The notes under the pieces: generated by a model
The model's database searches: none
Told to the model about the DNA's origin: nothing
Seen by the model: the letters and a program-made list of their open reading frames with translations, nothing else
Part shown: one piece after another, positions 14,848 through 23,519 of the stretch
Layout of the letters: each line of letters opens with the position of its first letter
Position numbering within the stretch: the stretch's first letter is position 1
Assembly: GCA_021158465.1 (NCBI GenBank)
Contig: JAGGUN010000021.1
Span: 1-32,229, forward strand
Direction: 5' to 3'
Origin: a bacterium
GTDB lineage: Bacteria; UBP14; UBA6098; 4484-93
Length of the DNA: 32,229 nucleotides
Program-made: the position numbers and the translations under genes

Positions 14848-16901
14848 GAATGCCAAAGTCAATCCTGTTCGCTGCCCTAATCGCTATAACCGCCAGCTCA
14901 GGATGTGTCTATTATAACACATTCTTCCTCGCAAAGAAGAACTACAACCGAGCTGAAAAGAAAAGAAAAGAAGCCCTAAAGAAGGGAGAAACCACACTTC
15001 CATCGGACGCAAAGAGTTTATACGACACCTCCATCAAGAAATCATCAAAGGTGCTGACATACTACCCAGAAAGTGAATATGCAGACGACGCACTCTTCCT
15101 CATCGGGATGTGCTACTTCCACGAGGGGGAATACAGCAAGGCTATCCAGAAGTTCGATGAGCTGGCTCTCTCCTTCCCAGAAAGTCCACTTAACCAGCAA
15201 GCAGAATACTACTACTACCTCGCCAAATACAAAACCGGAGACTATATAAACGCCAAACGTGAGCTGGAGAGAATAGCACAAGAAAAGAAACTTAAGGAAG
15301 CAGAAGAGGCAGCGTTTATGCTCGCTGAGTTCGCATACGAAAACGAGAATTACAAGGAGGCTCTCCAAAGATATATCAAATTCCTGAAGGAGTTCCCTAA
15401 TTCGGATAAGAAGAACAAAGTCCTCATCAGGATAGGAAGCATCTACTTCAAGGAGAAAAACTACCAGGAAGCCATATCCTACCTCGAAAATGTAGAATAC
15501 AAAAATATCTCCAAAGACGACTACTTCGGTGCCAGGATGATGATAGCAGATGTGTATATAGAAGAAAAGAAGTTCGATAAGGCATACAAGATATACATCT
15601 CACTCCTCGAGAATAACATATTCTCAGCATACGAGGGGAAGCTATACATCAGGCTCGGCAAGTTCTACGAGGCACAATACGACACGGCGAACGCAATCTC
15701 ATCCTACCGAAAAGCGATAGACAGATTCCCAAGAACAGAGGACGCAGCATACGGCTACTTCTATCTCGGGGAGATGCAACAGTTCCTATTCGGAAACCTC
15801 AAGGAAGCAAAGGCAATGTATGACTCCGTGAGTATTATGGCGCCGTCATCGGAGATCGCAAAGGAGGCTCTGGCAAGAAGCGCAAACATCGGGAAGCTGA
15901 CATCGTATCAGACGGAAATCGACTCCCTCGGCAAGGAGGCATCGGTCGAAACACAGCTCAAATTAGCAGAAATGTATCTCTTCGGTGTCGGACAAACGGA
16001 TAGCGCTATAAACGAGTACAAATATATCGTCGAAAACTACCCAGAGGATAAACTCGCTCCAAAGGCACTATATGCACTCGGCTGGATATATCTATTCAAG
16101 AAAAACGACCCAGATAAGGCAACCGAATATTTCTCGAGAATACTTACAGACTACCCAAACTCCGACTATACCGTCGGGGCGGTCGCATTCTTCAAACAAA
16201 AGGGAGTAGCAGTCGATTCCATCGGAGCAAAAACCGTCGGGTTCCTGTTCGCAAAAGGAGAAGATTTCTACCTCGTCTATAACAGACTCGATTCCGCTCT
16301 CTACTACTATTCTATGGTAGCAACAGAGTTCCCAGAAAGCAAATTCCGACCGAAGGCGCTACTCGCCATGGCAGATATCGTCGGGGAAAGGTTCGGTGAC
16401 CAAGATTCAGCAAGGAAAGTGTACTCACTTGTGAGGGAGGAATATGAAGAAACGGAATACTCACAGTTCGCCAAGGCAAAACTGGGAGAAGGAAGACTTG
16501 AGGTGGCAAAGGCAAAAATACCCAAAGAAGAAAGAGGGCCCAAACCCGACACAGTAGCATACGCACAGGAGGCACAGGTAAAGGATACAACAACAGAGGT
16601 CACCTGGGAAGACCTTCCAAAAGCCCCTAACCCAAAGAAAAGAGGTGTGCTTTCCTACCCTGAACAAGAATATAGAAGCGACCTGGAAGGGAAAAGGGTA
16701 AAATTGAGGATCCGCATAGACCCGTTTGGAAAGGTGACGGAGGTGGAAATACTCCAGCCCACAGGAAGTCCCGCAATAGACGAAGCAATAAAAAAAGCAG
16801 CAAAAGAGACAGAATTCGACCCCCTCGAAATAGACATATCTAACTACAACAAGTGGTTCCGATACGAGATCTACATAACCAAGCCAGAAAAACGGATATG
16901 A
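14844..16901 (+). CDS. TPR lipoprotein with C-terminal TonB-like domain
   Basis: The 685-aa product has a lipoprotein-like signal ending SSGC at Cys21; the -3 position is Ser, so the lipobox is imperfect. After CVYYNTFFLAKKNYNRAEK come many TPR units (about 45-590) of the YfiO/BamD/YbgF style, such as YPESEYADDALFLIG and FPESPLNQQAEYYYY. The last 67 residues (619-685) read as a TonB C-terminal domain: VKLRIRIDPFGKVTEVEI, then GSPAIDEAIKKAA. Such a protein probably works at the periplasmic face of an outer or inner membrane in envelope assembly or energy coupling. The gene overlaps purB and alr by 4 nt each, so it belongs to the same operon. A second ATG at 14850 is possible. Confidence 0.78.
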   Translation: MRMPKSILFAALIAITASSGCVYYNTFFLAKKNYNRAEKKRKEALKKGETTLPSDAKSLYDTSIKKSSKVLTYYPESEYADDALFLIGMCYFHEGEYSKAIQKFDELALSFPESPLNQQAEYYYYLAKYKTGDYINAKRELERIAQEKKLKEAEEAAFMLAEFAYENENYKEALQRYIKFLKEFPNSDKKNKVLIRIGSIYFKEKNYQEAISYLENVEYKNISKDDYFGARMMIADVYIEEKKFDKAYKIYISLLENNIFSAYEGKLYIRLGKFYEAQYDTANAISSYRKAIDRFPRTEDAAYGYFYLGEMQQFLFGNLKEAKAMYDSVSIMAPSSEIAKEALARSANIGKLTSYQTEIDSLGKEASVETQLKLAEMYLFGVGQTDSAINEYKYIVENYPEDKLAPKALYALGWIYLFKKNDPDKATEYFSRILTDYPNSDYTVGAVAFFKQKGVAVDSIGAKTVGFLFAKGEDFYLVYNRLDSALYYYSMVATEFPESKFRPKALLAMADIVGERFGDQDSARKVYSLVREEYEETEYSQFAKAKLGEGRLEVAKAKIPKEERGPKPDTVAYAQEAQVKDTTTEVTWEDLPKAPNPKKRGVLSYPEQEYRSDLEGKRVKLRIRIDPFGKVTEVEILQPTGSPAIDEAIKKAAKETEFDPLEIDISNYNKWFRYEIYITKPEKRI

Positions 16902-18058
16902 AAATTGACCTGACCAACAGCTCCCGCTACGATATCTGGTCCGAGATAGACCTCAATAAGTTCAGAAATAACATAAGAAAGATGAAGCGCCTGACCGAGG
17001 GCAGAGAGATACTGCTCGCTATCAAGGCAAACGCTTACGGGCACGGCGCCGAGGTCATCTGCCAGGAAGCAGAAAGGGAAGGAATAAGGCTCTTCGGTCT
17101 CGCCACAACTGAAGAAGGGATCGCACTGAGAAAAGCCGGAATACGCTCAAGGCTCGTCATCCTGACACCTGCTGTGTTCGAACAGATAGAAGAGATAATC
17201 CGCTTCGAGCTATCCCCCAACATCATCGAAAGACGCTACGCAGAAATAATATCCCAGGAAGCAGAAAAAAGAGGAAAAACCACCATCTGCCACATCGAAG
17301 TGGAAACCGGTATGGGCAGAACAGGTATATTCTGGGAAGATGCTGTCGGAGAAATAGTATCAATCGCAAGGCTACCAAATATAAAAATCGAAGGGATATT
17401 TACACACTTCCCAATCGCCGATTCCTTCAAAAAAGAGGACATAGAGTTTACACGACTACAGATAAAAAGGTTCGCTTTCGTCCTGAAAAAGCTCGATGAA
17501 CTAGGAATAAAAATCCCCATAGTGCATATATCAAATACAGCAGGGTTTATGAACTACCCCCTGATGGGGAACTGCGTCCGACCGGGGATACTCGCCTACG
17601 GACTGTATCCATCCAAACAGGTGAAAAAGAAGATAGCCGTTGAACCGATACTCGAGCTCAAGACAAGGGTAGTCCAGGTGCAACAGTTCCCAAAGGATTG
17701 GTCTATAAGCTACGGCAGAACATACAAAACAACCTCACCAACAAGAGTAGCTATCATCCGGGCAGGATACGCAGACGGACTGAGACGCTCACTCTCCAAC
17801 AAAGGAGAGGTTCTGCTCGGCGGAAGAAGATGCAAAATAATAGGTAGAATATGTATGGACACAACAATGGTGCTTGTTCCCGAGGATATGAAGGTAAATG
17901 TCGGAGACGAGGTCGTCCTAATCGGAAAACAAGGTGAAGAGGAGATCTCAGCCGATGATATGGCTGCATTAGTCGATACAATCAACTACGAGATACTAAC
18001 AGGAATATCAGAAAGGGTACCAAGAGTCTATCTCGGCGTGAGAAACAGCAATGGTTAA
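16898..18058 (+). CDS. alr: Alanine racemase
   Basis: The 386-aa product makes D-alanine for peptidoglycan. The PLP lysine is Lys43 in AIKANAYGHG. The second catalytic base is Tyr272 in ISYGRTY, followed by AGYADGLRR and GRICMD near the C-terminus. The start is the ATG at 16898, which overlaps the TPR gene's stop (ATGA); a longer frame from 16853 lies inside the TPR gene and is not needed. The downstream channel gene overlaps by 8 nt. Its presence indicates a peptidoglycan wall. Confidence 0.95.
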   Translation: MKIDLTNSSRYDIWSEIDLNKFRNNIRKMKRLTEGREILLAIKANAYGHGAEVICQEAEREGIRLFGLATTEEGIALRKAGIRSRLVILTPAVFEQIEEIIRFELSPNIIERRYAEIISQEAEKRGKTTICHIEVETGMGRTGIFWEDAVGEIVSIARLPNIKIEGIFTHFPIADSFKKEDIEFTRLQIKRFAFVLKKLDELGIKIPIVHISNTAGFMNYPLMGNCVRPGILAYGLYPSKQVKKKIAVEPILELKTRVVQVQQFPKDWSISYGRTYKTTSPTRVAIIRAGYADGLRRSLSNKGEVLLGGRRCKIIGRICMDTTMVLVPEDMKVNVGDEVVLIGKQGEEEISADDMAALVDTINYEILTGISERVPRVYLGVRNSNG

Positions 18059-19271
18059 AAGTATCGATGCCATAGTGGCAACCATCCTCTCTCTCCTGAC
18101 CCTATTCCTTATATTCTTTACATTCACAAAGGCAAAGAGAAGCCGCTTCGATGGAAAACTACCAAGATTTCTCTTCCATACAAACCTCGGAAAAGGAATA
18201 CTCCTGCTTCTCTCACTCTGGATACTATCCTCTTCACTCATCTATATAAGTGAGCGCTGCTTCTGCCAGGGAGACGACCTCAACAACTCCTCCTTCAGAA
18301 CACTACCACGCTCACTCGTGGGGATGCTATACCCCGCTACCGTCTTCTACGGAATGGAACAAGGAACACCATCGAGCTTTGTAGGACAATTGATAGCCGC
18401 TTTGACATCCCTCGGATACCTCCTCGTGGGAACACTCTTTATCGGAGCGGCACTACTCGATAAACTCCGCCAATCCTGGAGGAAAAAGATGAAGATAAAC
18501 TGGGAAGACCACTTCGTTGTGTGCGGCTGGAACGAGAATATGGAAAAGATACTGACTCAGCTGACAAACCCTGCCCTCGGAGACGAGAAAAGACCGATCG
18601 CAGTGCTCGTCCGCGAAGAAGAGGTGGAAGATGTGCAGAATATAATCGAACGGCTCGACGCACAACAGCAAATAAAAACTGTGAGCGGTTCGCTGGTCTC
18701 AGAAAACGACCTAAAAAACGCCGGGGTCCAGAACGCCAAAGGAGTCCTCATCCTACCACCAGCAGGAGATAATAACCCCGAACTCGCTGTCCTATTCTGC
18801 GCACTGAGCATAAAGAAGATGAAGGACGAGTCGGACAAAAAACTGCCACAGATTATAACATACATCGAAGACAATGACTTCGCCAACAAGCTCTCACATA
18901 TCGCAGACACCGTCATAACACCAACAGAAACCGATGTCCTCCTATCCGCAACCGCCCTCCTCTACCCCGATACCGTAGAGATATACAGACGACTTATGAC
19001 AATCAGCGAGGAGACAAACGAAATATACCTCGTGAAGGTCCCAACCCCATGGACGGAAAAGAAACTCTCCTTCTACGAACTGGCTGAAATAATTACAAAA
19101 AAGAACCGCACGGAATCACCCGTAACACTCATCGGACTCAAACGGAATAAGAAAATCTACATAAACCCAAAGGATGACGATATCGGATATATAAAAGAAG
19201 ACGATAAACTCATCGTCATAGCAATGAACTACCCGATGAAGAGATTGGAAAAAATGGCAACTGGCGATTAG
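18051..19271 (+). CDS. RCK/TrkA-N-domain ion channel protein with non-canonical filter
   Basis: The 406-aa product has hydrophobic segments at about 6-24 and 48-66, a pore-helix-like stretch with TVFYGM (97-102), and a third segment at about 112-136. A cytoplasmic RCK/TrkA-N domain starts at DHFVVCGWNE (about 153-162), and a second regulatory domain reaches the C-terminus. The layout is that of MthK-like two-TM channels or CASTOR/POLLUX relatives. The canonical K+ filter TVGYGD is replaced by TVFYGM, so selectivity is uncertain. Start ATG 18051 overlaps the alr stop by 8 nt. The stop at 19271 is followed by the enhancer region of hsp20. Confidence 0.75.
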   Translation: MVKSIDAIVATILSLLTLFLIFFTFTKAKRSRFDGKLPRFLFHTNLGKGILLLLSLWILSSSLIYISERCFCQGDDLNNSSFRTLPRSLVGMLYPATVFYGMEQGTPSSFVGQLIAALTSLGYLLVGTLFIGAALLDKLRQSWRKKMKINWEDHFVVCGWNENMEKILTQLTNPALGDEKRPIAVLVREEEVEDVQNIIERLDAQQQIKTVSGSLVSENDLKNAGVQNAKGVLILPPAGDNNPELAVLFCALSIKKMKDESDKKLPQIITYIEDNDFANKLSHIADTVITPTETDVLLSATALLYPDTVEIYRRLMTISEETNEIYLVKVPTPWTEKKLSFYELAEIITKKNRTESPVTLIGLKRNKKIYINPKDDDIGYIKEDDKLIVIAMNYPMKRLEKMATGD

Positions 19272-19308
19272 TGGCAATCCGGGTCAAAAATTGTGTAATT
19301 ATGCCTAT

Positions 19309-19325
19309 TGTGGCAATTTGCCACA
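19309..19325. promoter_or_regulatory. Perfect 17-bp palindrome, candidate enhancer site for a sigma-54 activator
   Basis: TGTGGCAA-T-TTGCCACA is an exact 8+1+8 inverted repeat centred about 111 bp upstream of the expected hsp20 start. Extra half-sites GTGGCAA (19271..19277) and TGCCACA (19330..19336) flank it. Position and multiplicity fit a bacterial enhancer-binding protein. No such activator gene is in the window. Confidence 0.65.
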
Positions 19326-19401
19326 TATATGCCACAAGATGTCAATAGACAGTAGCTCCAGCAATCCCCTAAAATAAACCACTTGCAGCAAGGGCGGTGT
19401 T

Positions 19402-19417
19402 TGGCACGAATATTGCT
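19402..19417 (+). promoter_or_regulatory. Sigma-54 (-24/-12) promoter of hsp20-dnaK
   Basis: TGGCACG-AATA-TTGCT matches the sigma-54 consensus TGGCACG-N4-TTGCW at every fixed position, with GG and GC 12 bp apart. The expected start is near 19428, about 33 nt before the hsp20 ATG. I see no sigma-70 or CIRCE-like element in the same spacer. rpoN itself is encoded at 25713..27107. Confidence 0.85.
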
Positions 19418-19460
19418 TAACTTCTTGCGGAGACAAAAAACAGAAAGGAGGTGAGGCAGT

Positions 19461-19904
19461 ATGGCGTTAGTAAGGTGGAGACCGATGATGAGACCTATCC
19501 TCCCGATTGAGGAAGAGGTTAACCGCATTATGAGGAACTTCCTCAGGGCTTTTGGGGAGGAGGAAAGCCTATTTGAGACCTTTCCTGCTGTGGACATTAG
19601 GGAAAGGGAAGACAGCTTCATAATCGAGGCTGAGATACCTGGGATGGACAAGAACGACATCAAGGTTAGCATTCAGGATGATGTAATCACCATCTCAGGT
19701 GAAAAAAGGCGTGAGGAAAGGGTAGAGGATTACGAAGAGATCAGGATCGAGCGTTCCTGCGGCAAGTTTTCTCGCTCGTTCAGGCTTGGTGTTCCAGTGG
19801 AGGCAGACAAGGTAAAGGCAAGATACAAAAACGGTGTGCTTACCATCACTGTCCCGAAGAGCGAGAAGGTCCGCGGGAAGGAGATCCCTATCGAGGTCAG
19901 CTAA
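19461..19904 (+). CDS. hsp20: Small heat shock protein, Hsp20/alpha-crystallin family
   Basis: The 147-aa product binds unfolding proteins and keeps them in a refoldable state. The alpha-crystallin domain spans about 42-140: PAVDIRE, FIIEAEIPGMDKNDIKV, ITISGEKR and the terminal GVLTITVPK. The C-terminal I-x-I type anchor for oligomer assembly is IPIEV (142-146). AAAGGAGGTGA lies upstream of the ATG. The gene follows an apparent sigma-54 promoter and precedes dnaK with a strong hairpin between, so the pair probably forms a stress operon. Confidence 0.95.
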   Translation: MALVRWRPMMRPILPIEEEVNRIMRNFLRAFGEEESLFETFPAVDIREREDSFIIEAEIPGMDKNDIKVSIQDDVITISGEKRREERVEDYEEIRIERSCGKFSRSFRLGVPVEADKVKARYKNGVLTITVPKSEKVRGKEIPIEVS

Positions 19905-19912
19905 CACCAAAC

Positions 19913-19933
19913 GGGGGGAGACCTTCTCCCCCC
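19913..19933 (+). other. GC-rich hairpin between hsp20 and dnaK
   Basis: GGGGGGAG-ACCTT-CTCCCCCC forms a perfect 8-bp stem with a 5-nt loop. No T-tract follows (TAACACC), so it is more likely an attenuator or mRNA-stability/processing element than a full terminator. It sits 11 nt before the dnaK ribosome binding site. Confidence 0.6.
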
Positions 19934-19954
19934 TAACACCTTTTGGAGGTAAAA

Positions 19955-21853
19955 ATGGGGAAGATTATCGGCATTGACCTTGGGACAACCAATTCCTGTG
20001 TCGCTGTTATGGAGGGTGGAAAGAGCACTGTCATTCCAAACAAGGAAGGAGCAAGGACCACCCCATCCGTCGTTGCGTTCACCGACAAGGGAGAGAGGCT
20101 TGTCGGAATAGTCGCAAAAAGACAGGCTATCACCAATCCAAAGAACACTATCTTCTCGATAAAGAGGTTTATGGGCAGGAGGTTCTCGGAGGTAAAAAAC
20201 GAGGCATCGGAGGTCCCGTATGAAGTCACAGCAGACTCCAGCGGTAATGCCCGTGTCAAGGTAGGAGGGAAACTTTATTCTCCTCCTGAGATATCGGCAA
20301 TGATTCTACGCAAGATGAAGGAAACAGCGGAAGATTATCTCGGTGAGAAGGTGACGGAGGCGGTTATCACAGTTCCAGCTTACTTCAACGACAGCCAGAG
20401 AAAAGCGACCAAGGATGCAGGAAGGATTGCCGGGTTAACTGTCAAGAGGATAATAAACGAGCCTACCGCCGCAGCCTTAGCATATGGGTTCGACAAAAAG
20501 AAGCAGGGAAAGATTGCTGTATATGACTTAGGCGGTGGGACGTTTGACATATCAATTCTCGAGATTGCGGAAGGTGTATTCGAGGTAAAATCCACCAACG
20601 GAGATACACATCTGGGTGGAGATGACTTCGACCAAAGGATAATCGACTGGGTTGTGAGTGAGTTCAAGAAGCAGGAAGGGATAGACCTATCGCGTGATCC
20701 GATGGCTTTGCAGAGGCTAAAGGAGGCTGCAGAGAAGGCAAAGTGTGAGCTTTCGACCACGCTTGAGACCGAGATAAACCTGCCGTTCATAACCGCCGAT
20801 GCCAGTGGACCGAAGCATCTCAATATGAAACTTACACGCTCGAAGCTGGAACAGCTCGTAGACGACCTGATTGAGCGGACAGCAGCTCCCTGCAAAAGGG
20901 CTTTAGCAGATGCCGGGCTTGAGCCGTCAGACATAGACGCGGTGATACTGGTCGGTGGTCAGACAAGAATGCCTGCTGTCCAGGAGAAGGTGAAACAGTT
21001 ATTCGGCAAAGAACCGCTTAAAGGGATAAACCCAGACGAGGTTGTAGCAGTGGGTGCGGCTATTCAGGGCGGAGTATTAGCTGGCGATGTAAAGGATATC
21101 CTGCTTCTGGATGTAACTCCTCTCTCTCTTGGGGTTGAGACACTCGGCGGCGTGTTCACCAGGCTCATCGAGCGGAACACAACCATCCCAACGAAGAAAA
21201 CAGAAATATTCACCACAGCTCAAGACGGACAGACATCTGTGGAGATAAATGTCCTTCAAGGAGAACGACCAATGGCTCGAGACAACAGAAGCCTTGGCAG
21301 GTTCTACCTCGAAGGAATTCCGCCTGCTCCAAGAGGTGTCCCAAAGATAGAGGTAACATTCGATATCGACGCAAACGGTATCCTGAATGTGTCTGCAAAG
21401 GATATGGCAACAGGTAAGAAACAATCGATACGGATTGAAGGCTCATCCGGACTATCAGACGAGGAAATTCAGCGGATGATCAAGGAGGCAGAAGCACACG
21501 CTGCCGAAGATAAAAAGAAACGCGAGGAGGCTGAGCTGAAGAACCAGGCGGACAACCTCGCATATACAACGGAGAAGCAGATGAAGGAGCTGGGGGACAA
21601 GATCTCCGAATCCGACAGGCAAACACTTGAAAACAGAATAAAAGAGCTCCGAGAAGCCATCAAGAAGAACGAAATCAACCAGATAAGAACAGTTATGAAG
21701 GACCTACAACAAGACTGGTTCCGTATCTCCGAGTCGATATACAAGACGCAAGCACAAACCGGATCAACTGGCTCAACTACAACCACCGATGAATCAGAAG
21801 GTAAAAAGGAGGAAGGCGGCACAGAGAACGCAGATTATGAGGTGATAAGCTAA
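19955..21853 (+). CDS. dnaK: Chaperone protein DnaK (Hsp70)
   Basis: The 632-aa product is full length. The ATPase domain shows [14 protein letters not shown] (about 5-18), the VTVPAYFND motif, [13 protein letters not shown] and [11 protein letters not shown]. The linker [13 protein letters not shown]-type motif reads [18 protein letters not shown]. The lid region is helical and charged, and the end is Glu/Gly-rich (NADYEVIS). DnaK refolds proteins with DnaJ and GrpE. The ATG at 19955 has GGAGG 5 nt upstream. grpE is not adjacent, and the only J-protein nearby lacks the zinc finger. It is probably driven from the sigma-54 promoter ahead of hsp20. Confidence 0.97.
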   Translation: MGKIIGIDLGTTNSCVAVMEGGKSTVIPNKEGARTTPSVVAFTDKGERLVGIVAKRQAITNPKNTIFSIKRFMGRRFSEVKNEASEVPYEVTADSSGNARVKVGGKLYSPPEISAMILRKMKETAEDYLGEKVTEAVITVPAYFNDSQRKATKDAGRIAGLTVKRIINEPTAAALAYGFDKKKQGKIAVYDLGGGTFDISILEIAEGVFEVKSTNGDTHLGGDDFDQRIIDWVVSEFKKQEGIDLSRDPMALQRLKEAAEKAKCELSTTLETEINLPFITADASGPKHLNMKLTRSKLEQLVDDLIERTAAPCKRALADAGLEPSDIDAVILVGGQTRMPAVQEKVKQLFGKEPLKGINPDEVVAVGAAIQGGVLAGDVKDILLLDVTPLSLGVETLGGVFTRLIERNTTIPTKKTEIFTTAQDGQTSVEINVLQGERPMARDNRSLGRFYLEGIPPAPRGVPKIEVTFDIDANGILNVSAKDMATGKKQSIRIEGSSGLSDEEIQRMIKEAEAHAAEDKKKREEAELKNQADNLAYTTEKQMKELGDKISESDRQTLENRIKELREAIKKNEINQIRTVMKDLQQDWFRISESIYKTQAQTGSTGSTTTTDESEGKKEEGGTENADYEVIS

Positions 21854-21860
21854 TATCACC
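21841..21860. other. Hairpin GGTGATA-N6-TATCACC over the dnaK stop
   Basis: A perfect 7-bp inverted repeat includes the end of dnaK. No T-run follows, so termination is uncertain; it may only protect the mRNA 3' end. Confidence 0.35.
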
Positions 21861-21888
21861 GTCTACACGGATGTCTCCAACGGAGCCG

Positions 21889-21902
21889 GTCAACCGGTTG
21901 AC
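21889..21902. promoter_or_regulatory. Candidate operator palindrome over the -35 box
   Basis: GTCAACCGGTTGAC is a perfect 14-bp palindrome whose right half is part of the TTGACA -35 element. A repressor bound here would block the downstream promoter. The protein that binds is unknown. Confidence 0.5.
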
Positions 21903-21925
21903 AAAGGCAGAAAAGGTTGTATATT
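21898..21925 (+). promoter_or_regulatory. Sigma-70-type promoter of the zinc protease/DnaJ-like operon
   Basis: TTGACA, a 16-bp spacer and TATATT are seen, with the expected start about 20 nt before the ATG at 21953. Confidence 0.65.
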
Positions 21926-21952
21926 CCTTTCTCAAAAGAAAGGAGAGGCAGA

Positions 21953-22630
21953 ATGTTCTTCTTCGATTGGACATTCATTCTGCTTATACCGGTTCTCATT
22001 CTCTCATTTTGGGCACAGCACAAGGTCTCATCGACATTCGCAAGATACTCGAAGATCCGCTCATCCTCCGGGCTGACGGGAAGAGAGGCTGCAGAGAGGA
22101 TAATCTCAGCCTACTCGCTCGGTAACATAAAGATAAGATCAATTGGGGGAACACTGACTGACCATTTCGATCCGAGAAGGAACGAACTTGCCCTGTCGGA
22201 GCCGGTATATAACTCCCCATCAGTTGCTGCCATCGGTGTTGCCGCACATGAGACAGGGCACGCTATCCAGTACGCAAGAGGGTACCTACCTGTGAAGATA
22301 AGGGGAGCTATCGTTCCGATTGCAGGGTTCGGTTCAAATCTTGCTATCCCGCTTTTTATATTCGGGTTTATCTTCGGGCTTCCATCTCTTGTAAAAACGG
22401 GGATAATTCTGTTCTCGTTTGCCGTCATCCTTCACCTCGTCACACTACCCGTGGAGCTCGATGCATCGAGGCGAGCACTCATCGCACTGAGGGAAACAGG
22501 TTCAGTCAGTGAAGGAGAAATTGCCGGCGTCCGCAAGGTTCTGACAGCCGCTGCAATGACATATGTTGCTGCAACACTTATGGCTGTTGCACAGCTTATA
22601 AGACTTGTTCTCATATCGAGAAGGACATAA
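21953..22630 (+). CDS. YugP-type membrane zinc metallopeptidase (Zn_peptidase_2)
   Basis: The 225-aa product begins with a membrane segment (about 3-20). It has the zinc motif HETGH (99-103, catalytic Glu100) in [17 protein letters not shown]. Hydrophobic segments follow at about 117-145 and 148-166, then a likely third ligand Glu169 in [10 protein letters not shown] and a final membrane segment (about 196-221). The family (COG2738) is common, but its substrates are unknown. The ATG at 21953 follows AGGAGAGG; a longer frame from 21917 reads promoter DNA. The next gene starts 1 nt after its stop. Its place beside dnaK and a J-protein hints at membrane-protein quality control, which is inference. 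Confidence 0.85.
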   Translation: MFFFDWTFILLIPVLILSFWAQHKVSSTFARYSKIRSSSGLTGREAAERIISAYSLGNIKIRSIGGTLTDHFDPRRNELALSEPVYNSPSVAAIGVAAHETGHAIQYARGYLPVKIRGAIVPIAGFGSNLAIPLFIFGFIFGLPSLVKTGIILFSFAVILHLVTLPVELDASRRALIALRETGSVSEGEIAGVRKVLTAAAMTYVAATLMAVAQLIRLVLISRRT

Positions 22631-22631
22631 T

Positions 22632-23519
22632 GTGGAGTTCAAGGATTACTACAAGACCCTCGGTGTACCGGAAAACGCATCAGAAGAGGAGATAAAACGA
22701 GCCTTCCACAGACTTGCAAGAAAGTATCACCCGGATGCTAACCCCAACGACCCGCAAGCTGCCGAGAAGTTCAAAAGGATATCAGAGGCGTACGAGGTCC
22801 TAAGCGACAAAAAGAAACGCGCCCAGTACGACGAGGTGCGAAGATACACACAAGGCACAAGAATTCCACACGGAGGAACAGGCGAATTCGATTTCTCCGA
22901 TATATTCAACCACTTCAGGGGAAGAGGAATAGGGTTTGAATTCAACTTAGAGGAACTTCTCCGCTCATTCTTTACAGATACCCCGTTTGAAACGGTGTCA
23001 CGAACTGTCCCAAGAACATTTGAAGCAAGCATCACCATACCGTTCGAGCTCTCAATCAAAGGCGGGACAACAACGGTCGAACTGCCCGTGCCTGGCATAT
23101 TCCGACGAAGGAAAAGATTCAGAATCAACATTCCACCAGGGATAAGAGACGGAGAGAGACTTGTCGTCCGGGGAGACAAGGCAACCGGTAACATAACATT
23201 AACCATCCACATTGCACCCCACAGAGGCTACAGAAGGGTTGGAGACGACATACATACGAGCGTGACACTGAACCTTGCACAGTTTATCCTCGGGTCAAAG
23301 ATAGCGCTTTCCCTTCCAACAGGGAGGAAGATAGCAGTGAATATCAAACCAGGAACAAAGGTTGGAGCAAGACTGCGCATCCCAGGGGAAGGAGTAAGAA
23401 CCGCTCGAGGTACAGGAGACCTATATGTAAAACTGAACCTGGAGATACCTAAGAAGCTGACTGCGAAACAGAGGAAGAAGTTCGAGGAGTTCGCCCATTC
23501 GATGGGATGGAAATGGTAG
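22632..23519 (+). CDS. DnaJ-like co-chaperone without zinc finger (CbpA type)
   Basis: The 295-aa product opens with a J domain (about 5-68) including HPD at 33-35 ([10 protein letters not shown]), which stimulates DnaK ATPase. A short Gly/Phe region (about 82-105) and two beta-rich substrate-binding domains (about 130-290) follow. There are no CxxCxGxG repeats, so it belongs to the CbpA/type II group. The start is GTG at 22632, directly before [10 protein letters not shown], with AAGGA 7 nt upstream. It probably serves the DnaK encoded just upstream, though from a separate promoter. Its end overlaps the next gene by 13 nt. Confidence 0.9.
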   Translation: MEFKDYYKTLGVPENASEEEIKRAFHRLARKYHPDANPNDPQAAEKFKRISEAYEVLSDKKKRAQYDEVRRYTQGTRIPHGGTGEFDFSDIFNHFRGRGIGFEFNLEELLRSFFTDTPFETVSRTVPRTFEASITIPFELSIKGGTTTVELPVPGIFRRRKRFRINIPPGIRDGERLVVRGDKATGNITLTIHIAPHRGYRRVGDDIHTSVTLNLAQFILGSKIALSLPTGRKIAVNIKPGTKVGARLRIPGEGVRTARGTGDLYVKLNLEIPKKLTAKQRKKFEEFAHSMGWKW

